From Diphasiastrum complanatum (taxonomy: Eukaryota; Streptophyta; Lycopodiopsida; Lycopodiales; Lycopodiaceae): a DNA stretch of 64,000 bases. A program made the position numbers and the translations under genes. This document shows positions 34,621 to 44,045 of this stretch, in pieces (within the stretch, counting starts at the first letter, position 1; the number at the start of each line of letters is the position of its first letter). Below the pieces are notes generated by a model. The model did not search any database, had not been told where the DNA came from, and saw only the letters and a list, made by a program, of their open reading frames with translations. The stretch spans positions 14,199,955 through 14,263,954 of the forward strand of contig CM055108.1 in NCBI GenBank assembly GCA_029204225.1. Direction: 5' to 3'.

Positions 34621-35835
34621 AACATGTGGACCGGCTTATTCACAAACACACGTCAATTGTACGCACCCCCTCCCTCTTCTCCTCCCGCACCCCCCCGTCC
34701 TCAACTGCCTCTCTCTCTCTCTCTCTCTCGCCCTTTCTCTTTGCTTTTCTCCCTCGATCCTCCTTCCTTTTCTCTCTCTCTCTCTCTCGCCTCGATTGTT
34801 GCGGAGAAACTCCTGCATCAATGCTACTCGCCATTACTTTATCTCTGCTTTGATTGCAGGGTTTGGTTATAGTTTTCTCATCGGCTTCGTCTCTGTGCGG
34901 CAGCGCAATCTGTGCAATCGGCCGGTGTTTCTCCAACAACAGGTCATGCCGCACTTTTTCTGGCTTTTTCTTTGGAAGCAGATTGCCTCCCAGCATTGTA
35001 TATCGAGTGTTTATCTCACTTAGACATGGGTGGGCTAGCTTTGGCAAACTGCACTTCAGGCAACGCTCGGCGATGGCAGATTTGTGACAATTATGTGACA
35101 AATTCAGTGCTAGGGTTACGCAGATTTCGCTAGGCTGTTTGGTTTGATTATAGATTGCGGTTTTTCATCTCGCTTAGGTTTTCTGTTAGCACTCGGCCAA
35201 TTGCAGAGGTTTGTAAGGGTTGTGTCTTGCAAATCCCAATCGTAATGTTATATAGTTGCAAGGTTTCTCCTCGACATTTTGAATTCTCAAAGAAGCCAGG
35301 GCAGTAACACTCGGAACATCTTTATTATCCGTTCTCGACTGCTTTTAGCGATCAATTAATCTGTATTGGCTCTTCTTTGCTCGCATGCTGTTGTCCTTCT
35401 TTCATAACATGAGCATGTAGTTTCTAGGAATTGCTGATGGCTGACTTCAAAGGTACATAAACCCTAGTCGTCTGAATTGTGTCAAAAGTTTATTCCATAG
35501 GTTGTTTCAAATCAATTAACAAGCCGCAATGGCAAACTACTTCGAAGCACATCAGTAATCAGCGATAGTAGACTGTGCCATTGCTGAGGTTTGTTCAGTT
35601 TATCTGAGTAGGTGGTTCGAAATGCACCATTACTCCTTTCCGGTAATTCCACTGTTTGGATGCCATTTTCTAGGAGAAAATTTTCTTGATGCGCTTTCGC
35701 TTGCAAGCCCTACAGTATGTAGATGTTCGTTTCCAATGATCGCAACTGGGGAATCATGTACGAATTGCAGCAGTTTCTGCGGTTGTAAAAACAGTGGATG
35801 AATCACTGGGACAAGATGTTTTTAGGTTTTCAAGG
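34621..35835 (+). promoter_or_regulatory. Promoter and leader region of the MKP1-like gene
   Basis: Pyrimidine (CT)n tracts at 34709-34729 and about 34772-34788 sit roughly 1 kb before the coding start, typical of plant leaders. 'tttgattgcag' (ending 34860) looks like a splice acceptor, so a leader intron is possible. Several short upstream frames exist. No clear TATA box. Confidence 0.4.
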
Positions 35836-37296
35836 ATGGATGATCATGATGATGAGATAGCCAGGCGACATAGGATCAAACCTGACAATTTCGTGAGGCC
35901 TAATGCCACAAGTAGCTGCGCCACACCTAGACACAATTGGCGCATTGCTTCATGGTGTTCTCAGTCACGTGATACTCAGTCAAGTAGTTCTTTAGGAACT
36001 AGCACCGATTCCCAGGATAAGAGCAATGTAAGCGAAGAAACCAATTTTGATGACAACCATCCAGATCCACATACTGACCCTTCACAAAATGGAGGCATGC
36101 AAAATCTCTGCCCTCCCCTGCAATCTCTTCGAGTTTCAAGGCGAGATTCAGAAAAGGCAAAAGAGTCAAAGAAAAATATCCGAAAAGGTAAGCATTGTTT
36201 GGAAATTAAATTAGACCTTGGATTGCTAGAAAAGGTGAGCCAAGAGCCAGATGGGCCAGAATTATCTGATTCAGATAATGAACTGCATCAACGACGTGAG
36301 AAGATGGCAGAATGTGATAAACAGTGCACAAGGATAATGACACATTTGTTTCTGGGAGGGAAATCCGTTGCCCAAAACCTTGCTATTCTTCAAAGCTGTA
36401 GGATCACACATATTCTCAATTGTGTGGGGTTTGTATGCTCTGAATATTTTCCAGATGACTTCATTTACAAGACATTATGGCTCCAAGATACTCCAACTGA
36501 GGATATACTTTCTATCATTTATGATGTGTTTGACTATTTTGAAGATGTGCGTGAGCAGGCTGGTGGTCGGGTATTTGTACATTGCTGCCAGGGAGTATCT
36601 AGATCAGCTGCATTGGTTATCGCCTACCTGATGTGGAGAGAGCACCGTGGCTTTGAAGAGGTGTTTGAGTATGTAAAAGGTTTGAGAGGTGTTGTTTGCC
36701 CCAATCTAGGCTTCGTATTCCAGCTGATGCAATTGCAATCAAAGATCCTGGATCCTTCAAAACGGCAGCCAGTGTACTTGCTTCGAATGGCACCTCACTC
36801 TGTTCATGATCCTCTGCACCTTGTACCAAAATCAGTGAGCTCTCCCACTGCAGATGCTTTGGATTCTCGCGGAGCATTTGTAGTGCATCTACCAAAACGT
36901 CTTTACGTATGGCGAGGAAGGGTTTGTGATAGGATGATGTTTGCTGCAGCTGAACGAGCAGCATTCCAGCTAGTGCGTTATGAGCATGCTCAGGGTCCAC
37001 TTATCAGCATAATGGAGAGCTGTGAGCCAAAACAGCTACTTGCAGCTCTGGGAATAAGGTTGTCATCTATGGATGGATATCTGGGCATCAATGATGCATG
37101 CCTGTGCCCGTCAGATTGTGCTTTACACAATAGGCTAAAAGACAAATTTGTTGCTGCTTACAGTAGTGATTATGACATGTATAGAAAAGCTCGATCGAAG
37201 GAGTTTCCAGCCACCTCTGGAGTTACCAACTCTTTGTCAAGAAGGGAAGGAAGCTGGAATCAGTTTTCGCAAGAGATTGGTTGGCACTCGAAGTAG
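35836..37296 (+). CDS. MKP1-like dual-specificity MAP-kinase phosphatase
   Basis: The frame gives 486 aa from the first in-frame ATG. The open frame continues upstream without a stop for a short way, so an upstream exon is possible. It removes phosphate from Thr and Tyr of MAP kinases in the known plant MKP1 family. The phosphatase domain spans about residues 160-310. It has FVHCCQGVSRSAALVIAYL with catalytic Cys250 and Arg256 (HCX5R) and the upstream Asp in LWLQDTPTEDI. Before it lies a conserved N-terminal patch (PRHNWRIASW, CPPLQSLRVSRR) found in plant MKP1. After it a gelsolin-like segment (DSRGAFVVHLPKRLYVWRGR, about residues 355-425) is seen. Arabidopsis MKP1 is about 780 aa with a long Ser-rich C-terminal part; that part is absent here. 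The whole coding region has no intron. Confidence 0.93.
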   Translation: MDDHDDEIARRHRIKPDNFVRPNATSSCATPRHNWRIASWCSQSRDTQSSSSLGTSTDSQDKSNVSEETNFDDNHPDPHTDPSQNGGMQNLCPPLQSLRVSRRDSEKAKESKKNIRKGKHCLEIKLDLGLLEKVSQEPDGPELSDSDNELHQRREKMAECDKQCTRIMTHLFLGGKSVAQNLAILQSCRITHILNCVGFVCSEYFPDDFIYKTLWLQDTPTEDILSIIYDVFDYFEDVREQAGGRVFVHCCQGVSRSAALVIAYLMWREHRGFEEVFEYVKGLRGVVCPNLGFVFQLMQLQSKILDPSKRQPVYLLRMAPHSVHDPLHLVPKSVSSPTADALDSRGAFVVHLPKRLYVWRGRVCDRMMFAAAERAAFQLVRYEHAQGPLISIMESCEPKQLLAALGIRLSSMDGYLGINDACLCPSDCALHNRLKDKFVAAYSSDYDMYRKARSKEFPATSGVTNSLSRREGSWNQFSQEIGWHSK

Positions 37297-37514
37297 CACT
37301 TTATACATCAAACCGGATTCGTTGAAAGCTTGTAAATCTAATTTCCACCCTCAAGGGTATATAGCTTCTGTTAATTCATGTCTGGATGATTGTCCTACCG
37401 TTGCTTTTTGCCTTCAAACAGATATCTTGTTAAGGTAAAATGTATTCTGAATCCTGATTAAGGACACATATACATTTCTGCAGCGGGTTTGTCCTCAAAA
37501 AGATTTCTGGTTAA

Positions 37515-37573
37515 TCTCTCTCTCTCTCTCTCTCTCTATCTCTATCTCTCTCTCTCTCACACACACACACACG
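37515..37573 (+). repeat. (CT)n(AC)n microsatellite
   Basis: A CT run of about 44 bp with two interruptions, then an AC run, about 220 bp after the stop codon of the MKP1-like gene. Confidence 0.97.
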
Positions 37574-39052
37574 CACACATTATCTTTGGCTAAGGCATTT
37601 CTAAGAGTGTTTTGATTGCTAGAGCTTTATGTCTATTTTAGGCAACTGAAATATCTGAGATATGGCTTTATACCTTGCAGTAGTTAGTTGTCAACTTTTC
37701 TTCTACGGAGAAGCTCATTTGTGATGTATGGCAAACGATGATGTTGCAGCCAGTTGCTTTTGCATTTTAATTTCAGTGTGCATGAGCTTGTATATCTGTG
37801 GCCAGTGCTTCAGTGAGTGTGAGATCAGACTAAGCGTTCAGCTGGCATAGAATCACAATTATGACAAGAATCCTTTAGAGTCAACATGTTTTCGTTTAAA
37901 AGCTTTGCATCTTTGTATGCAATTTGAAATCGACCCCGTTGAAGATTTTTCTGACAGTCATGTAGAAGGGTCTTGTAAAGCCCGTTTCCCCTTCTGAAAT
38001 AACTGCACAGCGCCTGGTAATGCATCTTCGTATCCCAGGGGGCTTGAACTTGGGACCAAAGATAGTTTGGATGCCAAGCTAACCAACTGAGCCAACCCTT
38101 GCACAGTGCCTGGTAATGGAGGAGTTAATATACCGTAAAATTCGAAACAGCAATCAACTTCTTTTTACACAATTTTTGCTCCAAAGTTTCTTAAAAACTT
38201 TATTAGTTCCTTTCAATATCCCATTCAAGCACCATGTTTTCTTTTTCTCTAAAAAATTTCAACACTTTGCAAAGTGCACCATCAACTGCTTTGGTATCAG
38301 AGATTTTCTTTGGGGCTGTATTGAAGCTTTAGCATCCAATTAACTGGCAAGTAACATATAGATTCTTGATGTGGTTCAAGAAGCGAGTCTAGCTATTTAG
38401 TACTGGTCTTTAAGTAGAAATGGTATAAGAATTGAATGTCAAGTGTTGGTCCTAATGATATTCTATGCAAGCAAATAATTCTGATGTATAAGCAGAATAA
38501 CTGTAGCTTGTGAGGTATCTCCATTTATTCTCCAGATTGCTTGATTCTTGAATGTAGATGATGCTATGTTGATTGTCTTCTCTCCCAACTGAGATTGATT
38601 TTAAGGCTTTAGTCAATAAATGATCAAAGAATACAGTTTGTGATGTATCCTTGTGACAAAAAATTCCTAGGGCACTGCAGGTCCATAATGAGGTGTGACT
38701 ACTCAATTGTAATTAAACTGATTTGAATCAAGATGAGAATAGGCATATAACCCAAGCTAAGAGTTTTGACATTTTGTGAGTAAATTTCCTGTGAGTTTTG
38801 CAAGTAATTTGCAGATTTTGTTGCTTGTTTTTTCAATAACTTGCAAAGGTTTTGCGAGTTAGTCGCAAAAAGTTCTACGCCACATCATGAGATTTTTTAT
38901 TACTTTAGCAAACATTGTTTTTAGTGCTCAAGTTTCCTTTGTATTTTGGAGGCACCTCTACAACACATCGTTCATTTGGATTCTACAACCAAACTTATAG
39001 GTGATCATTCTTTTCATAATCAGCCAATCAAATGTTAACACATAGCATGAGC
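37574..39052. other. 3' flank of the MKP1-like gene
   Basis: Apart from the SINE at 38004-38118 I see no gene. Short frames only. Confidence 0.45.
38004..38118 (-). mobile_element. Short tRNA-derived SINE with 19-bp target duplication, minus strand
   Basis: The minus-strand body (38023-38099) has the same layout as the copy at 18256: TTGGCTCAGTTGGTTAGC (A box), CATCCAAACTATCTTTGGTC, then a B box decayed to AAGTTCAAGCC. Direct repeats TGCACAGCGCCTGGTAATG (38004-38022) and TGCACAGTGCCTGGTAATG (38100-38118) differ at one base. This is an independent insertion of the same family. Confidence 0.85.
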
Positions 39053-39179
39053 TTTTCGGTGGAATGTGCATGTGGACAGCCAATGATGGGCTACCACATA
39101 GCACATGCACATTGGTGAAATGCGTGTGTGCTATGTGGCAGTCTTTCATTGGTTGTCCACATGCACATTCCACCAAAAA
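39053..39179. repeat. Long imperfect hairpin (MITE- or miRNA-precursor-like)
   Basis: Arms of about 58 bp pair across a ~5-nt loop near 39115. The outer part, GGTGGAATGTGCATGTGGAC, pairs exactly with GTCCACATGCACATTCCACC, and the inner part pairs with a few mismatches. Uniform pairing and a tiny loop fit a short foldback element. No protein is encoded. Confidence 0.85.
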
Positions 39180-39513
39180 AACAAAAACATAAAAAATTTG
39201 CGCTATAAATGTGAAAAAAAAAACCTCTACCTTTGCACATTGACATTACGCAAGGGAATGCCCTACTTCTCTTGATTGTTCCATCCTGCTCGGGCTCTCG
39301 CCTTGAGCATTAGGCCCTCCAACACCCTCGAGGGAGGTCCTTCCCCCCAAGAAAACTAGATACCGAGAGCACACATACGTAAATACCTGCAGATTTTTTT
39401 GCAGTCTATTTGAGAGTTGCCTTAAATGGCATAATTTTGTACTTCATTATAAGCAATAAATACCTTGTAGATTTGTAAGGTGCTTATAGAACCTTACAAA
39501 AATATAAGGTTTA

Positions 39514-39586
39514 CTTTTTATTTTTAGAAAGTCACACAAATCCAAGCTTAATATTTTTGGATTATCGACTTTCTAAAAATAAAAAA
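39514..39586. repeat. Nested inverted repeat
   Basis: A 19-bp perfect outer stem (TTTTTATTTTTAGAAAGTC with its complement at 39567-39585) encloses a 33-nt loop. The loop holds a second 7-bp stem (AATCCAA / TTGGATT). Confidence 0.85.
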
Positions 39587-39599
39587 TAAATTTAAAAAA

Positions 39600-40020
39600 A
39601 AACCATGTTGATATTTTACAGTGGGGAATGCCCACGAGCGGTGGCCTCCCGCATTTGGAGGCGAAACGCGGAAGGCCCCTGCCCAGGGGCCTTCCCCTAC
39701 GGCTCCGCATAATTTTAGCACCTTCACGTGTGCTGGCACGCGCCACAAGGTTGGACTTCTTGGATCTACAGATCCTCTAAAGAATTGTCTCCCACGCAGG
39801 CGGACTTGTATTTTGTATTTTTCATCTTCTGACTTCTTGTCTTGCTTACTAGTTCATGACCTTGTTTTTTTCGTGTCGCGTCGTGTAACTTACATATTAG
39901 AAAAGATTAAACATATACAACTAATCGCGAATGGTAATTGGCTACTGTTCTTGGTCAGTCGAGGAGCACGACTGATTTCGTGTTTTGTCGTGTCGTCTTT
40001 TGTCAAAAAAAATTCAGGAG
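39600..40020 (-). mobile_element. Possible 3' LTR of a family D copia element
   Basis: The segment lies directly downstream, on the minus strand, of the family D 3'-end motif at 40021-40065. It contains two adjacent hairpins (listed separately). With no second copy in the window, the LTR identity is inferred from position only. Confidence 0.3.
39646..39695. repeat. Two adjacent GC-rich hairpins
   Basis: GCCTCC-7 nt-GGAGGC (39646-39664) is followed by a perfect 12-bp stem, GGAAGGCCCCTG/CAGGGGCCTTCC, with a 2-nt loop (39670-39695). Confidence 0.9.
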
Positions 40021-40100
40021 TGAAAGCTAGCAAAGCTTTGGCATTAGAAGCATTTTGTTTCTTCATCTTCGTGGACTTTCAAGACCTGTTTTTAACCTTA
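40021..40100 (-). mobile_element. Family D copia 3'-end remnant
   Basis: The minus strand reads GAAGAAACAAAATGCTTCTA then CCAAAGCTTTGCTAGCTTTC. The same ~45-bp sequence follows the RNase H stop codon of the copia pol at 8411-9870, and it recurs at about 61023-61065. Confidence 0.6.
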
Positions 40101-40437
40101 ATAGGACTTGAAATCAGCCTAGATTAATTAGATTCCATAAAACAAATTCAAATCTAACCAATGGCAAATGATCTTGGTAGATTATCCTAGGATCTCCACC
40201 AAAAATTACACCAATAGCTCACAAATTGAATTTACAATGACCAAATGAATGTAGTGCATTTAATGCTAGTTCAGAAGTGCCCACACATGGGAACAGTATG
40301 GAATTTGATCCCAACCAAGTTTGAGATCAATTCCTACCGCCAAAACTTAGCTTGTAGCTTGCCCTCACAAGACTAGTTTTTAGCACAAAAAACTACTAAA
40401 AATGGATCTGAATGGATCTATGATCAAATCTCTTGTA

Positions 40438-41140
40438 CTTGGCTCTGATACCATGTGAAAGTACAGTAATTTGGGGACCAAAAATGGATCTTAGAAGATC
40501 CACAACAGAGATTATGTGCTTGCTTAACAATGCATCAAAAAAGTAGACAACAAATCTTGATCTGGCAATTTGACACATAACAAGTATTGATAATCAATAA
40601 ACAAGAGCAAAGACCCAAATCTGAGTCCACATGTGTGAAGAGCAGGCTCCAATATAGATTTACAACAGAGATTGAAGTGCTTGAAGTAATGGTTTCATTT
40701 GGTTCACAATATCAAAGTACATGTAGAGCTCAAACTCGAGATTGCCAATGTCTCCCAAAAATAATCTAACTCCTCACTGTGGAGGGATGAATACATAGCA
40801 AATCTCACTTCCTTTGTAAAGTTAGGTGGATTTCTAGCATGTAATAAGGAAGTACTCAACTTTCTTTCCCTATAATGAAACCTAAGCCTAGATCCTAGAG
40901 TCATGCTTGGTAGGTGCATGGTTGGTGGAATTCTCATCACAAATCAAGGTCTAGATCCTACAAAGTAGGAATCACTACCAGATGGACACAACCACTCCTC
41001 TTGACTCGAGCTAACCTACATTAGGTGTAGATTGCCATGTAGCACTTTGGCCATACAAGTGTCAAACATAAAATATAGACAAAATGTACAATATTCTACA
41101 TGGCTAGATTTGCCAATATAGGCAACTTTTCACACTCATC
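40438..41140 (-). mobile_element. 5' LTR of family B copia element with primer-binding site
   Basis: On the minus strand the LTR ends TACTTTCACA (40454) and is followed at once by TGGTATCAGAGCCAAG (40438-40453), the initiator-Met primer site. The LTR extends right to about 41140 and matches the intronic copy at 19647-20280. Internal sequence to the left (40110-40437) is not coding and is cut by family D remnants. Confidence 0.8.
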
Positions 41141-41149
41141 ACTTTGTTG

Positions 41150-42658
41150 CTTGCAGAAGACATCATGATGTCCATTGTGGACTATGTCAACTAGCCACGA
41201 TATGTGGGAAAGGCTACAAGCCAAACATGAACAAATGTCAAGTGCAGAGATCTTCCATCTCACCAACTAACTTCTGAACATGAAGTGGGATGGCAATGAT
41301 CTAGACAAGCATGCTGGGAAGATGAAGGTCATCTTCAATCAACTAGAATTTGCATATCTTAATCATGCTATCTCATCAATCTGAGCCCTCCTATTGTATG
41401 TTGTAGCAGCCCACCTAGAAGTACATCAGCTCGATGTACAGACAGCTTATCTGAATGGAGTCATTGAAGAGGACATCTACATGCTACAACCTAAAGGATA
41501 CATCCATAAAGGTATGAAGCATCATGTTTGCAACTCCACAAGGCACTTTATGGCTTGAAACAATTAGCTAGTGCTTGGTTCCAGAGGATCAACACATTCC
41601 TCATCCGACAAGGCTTTTAACCAAGCATGGCCAACAATAACGTCTACTTCAAGTCAGTGAAGCAATTATTTATAATTATCACCTTGTATGTAGATGAAGG
41701 ATGCTAAGTAGATGTTGTCTTCTGAGTTTGACATGACTGATCTGGGTGATGCTCACTTTTGTCTGGGCATTCAAATCCACAGAGACAGAGCAAGACGGCT
41801 GATATTTATTACTCAACAAAGGTCTCTTCACAATGTCCTCATCAGATATAATCTGATTAATTGCAAGTTAGCTCACTCACCAATGGATCCAGGCCTACAA
41901 TTGTCGAAGGACCAATGTCCTTAGACCAAGTAGAAAGAGGAGCAAATGAGAGAGTATCTTTATCGATCGATACTTGGATCTCTCATGTATGCAATGGTCT
42001 GCACAAGACCTGACATCGCTTTTGCAGTTAGCTCACTCGGCCAATTCATGGCCAATCCTAGCATAGCCCATTGGAAGTCTCTTATAAGAGTCATGAGATA
42101 CATCTGAGCTACAATGGACTAGTGCATCTGCTATGGAGAAGTCACCAACGACAATCTTCATCGGCTCAGTGCATTTTCTGATGCAAGTCGGGAGGAGAGG
42201 TAGATAATCGTAAATCCACAATTGGATTTACATTCTTCTTCAACGATGGTCCTATATCATGGAACAGTCATAAGCAGACCTCTATTGCTCTTTCATCTAT
42301 AGAAGTAGAGTATATTACTGCTTCTCAATCCATTAAAGAGGCATTTTGGTTGAGAAATTTACTAGCAAACATTAGTTTGAGCCAGTACACCCTGATAATC
42401 ATATTCTGTGATAATCAGAGTGCAATTGCCTTATCACCCAACTCTAGATTTCACTCTAGGAGTAAGCAAATTGAGATCCGATATCATTATGTTAGAGGCA
42501 AGATTTTTGACAGAGATGTGAGCTTAACGTACTGTTGAACGCGGGATATGGTTGGAGATGTGTTTACCAAGGCACTGAGCATTGATGCACACAACAAATT
42601 TTGTGCAGTGCTTAGTCTGAAGATCAAATCATTCACGGATATCCAGATTAAGGGGGGG
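41150..42658 (+). mobile_element. Deleted Ty1/copia internal region (family C)
   Basis: A gag piece (MWERLQAKHEQMSSAEIFHL, then MKWDGNDLDKHAGKMKVIFN; 41190-41385) jumps into RT at HLEVHQLDVQTAYLNGVIEE (41410). It continues through FDMTDLGDAHFCLGIQIHRD (41720), GSLMYAMVCTRPDIAFAVSS (41970) and RNase H pieces (FCDNQSAIALS, FHSRSKQIEIRYHYVRGKIF) to a purine tract, TTAAGGGGGGG, ending at 42658. Many stops and frameshifts are present. Protease and integrase are missing, as in the family A element, but the join is at a different place. Confidence 0.85.
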
Positions 42659-43972
42659 TGCTGGATTTATCTCCTCCACTCTCCTAAATCCCATGTTAAT
42701 CTAGTTCCAATCATTGCTGCATATTTACTTGCATTGTCGCACAATCCAACTATTGAAGATGAGCAAGAGAAGATGGCTGACATATCGGAGTTGATGAACT
42801 ATCAGATAGACCCAACTTGGTCGACATATCGGAGAAGTTCGACTTATCGGCCTCCTCACGCTCATCCTTTGTACTATCCTCTGTATTGCGCAACCAACTT
42901 GACAATGACAGCAGCCACGATCTTCTCCCTGACAGCACAACGGCTCCACTCTTTCTCTTGTACACTCATCTGCATAAATGAAAATAGCACACAGATCATG
43001 TAATATGAATGCAATTGATCTATGATCAAGAACACGAATTATCAATCCAATGACACATACATAGTAGATGCTTATGCATTGATTCTCTTCTTCAGATGAA
43101 TTGTCAGTAATAAGCTCATAGCTTTTACAAATTGTAGTTAGCATTGTGAGCACGCGGCACGCGGTTTTGTCCGTTATTGTCTTGTGCTCACCTACATCAC
43201 TGACTTGTATCTCGCTACAATTAATCTATATAAATAGTTCTGTGTTCAGGTTCTGTCAGTAGTTGCAATGCTTTCTGCTCTTTCTGTCTGACTTTTTGAT
43301 TGCTTTGTCTGATAGTCTGCTCTTGCTTTCGCCAAGTCTGTAGAAAGTCTACAGAAATATATTACTTTCGCAACAGTCTGCAGAAATACTCTGAGTGTCA
43401 CGATAGTCTATAGAAATGAATCATATTTCACAGTGTTGCCTTTTTCGAATTTTTTCGAAATGCGAAACTTGCATAGTTCAAAAGTTTAATTGTTTTTAAC
43501 ACCTTCGGCTTTTTACATTTTCTCGAAAAATGTGAAGAGAGAGATTTTTCCCGAAGGTCATCTATTTTCATGACTTAGACTGTTTTAAGGACACCTTCAC
43601 CTTTTTAAGGGCACCTTCATCTTTTTGAGGGCACCTTCACCTTTTTAAGGGCACCTTCAGCTTTTTCGCAAAATCCCAGAGGGAGCCAGACTTGCCTAAT
43701 CTATGAATGATTTTATGGTGCTTGCTATTAGTAGATTATACTTCCACTGTTTCTCAATCCTAGTTGATTAACATTATCTACTGGTTATAAAGTTTTTACA
43801 TCAGATTTGTAGTGTCAGTCTATAGTTTGGAGGAGGATAGATCACAATATGAAGCAGTAGCTCCAACTGCATAGATCGACTCCATCTGAACCTCACATTA
43901 GTGAATCGTGATTGTCCAACTTTGAAGTGCTCAAAATCTTCGACTTTCCTAGACGCGATCAGATTCACAACA
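42659..43972 (+). repeat. LTR of family C copia
   Basis: TGCTGGATTT...TTCACAACA, 1314 bp, directly after the polypurine tract. It shares scattered motifs with the family A LTR, such as 'cagtctgcagaaatac' and 'tttttcgcaaaat'. Confidence 0.8.
43587..43666 (+). repeat. Four tandem 20-bp units inside the LTR
   Basis: Four copies of AAGGGCACCTTCACCTTTTT with one or two changes each. The family A fragment at 7010 has a single such unit. Confidence 0.95.
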
Positions 43973-44045
43973 GTGGTGTCAAAGCACGTTGAATCACAAC
44001 AGTGGTATCAGAGCACATTGAATCACAACAGTGCTATCAAAGCGC
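43973..44045 (+). promoter_or_regulatory. Triplicated 29-bp primer-binding-site unit
   Basis: Directly after the LTR end the unit GTGGTATCAGAGCACATTGA plus ATCACAACA occurs at 43973, 44002 and 44031 (third copy partial). Only the middle copy has the intact TGGTATCAGAGC core. A primer site here means this LTR also served as a 5' LTR. Confidence 0.85.

Noticed and set aside
34640-35101. 153-codon minus-strand frame opposite the MKP1-like leader
   Set aside because: It partly translates CT tracts and lies in the likely leader of a plus-strand gene; no domain seen.
36617-37000. 127-codon minus-strand frame
   Set aside because: It is the antisense shadow of the phosphatase coding region.
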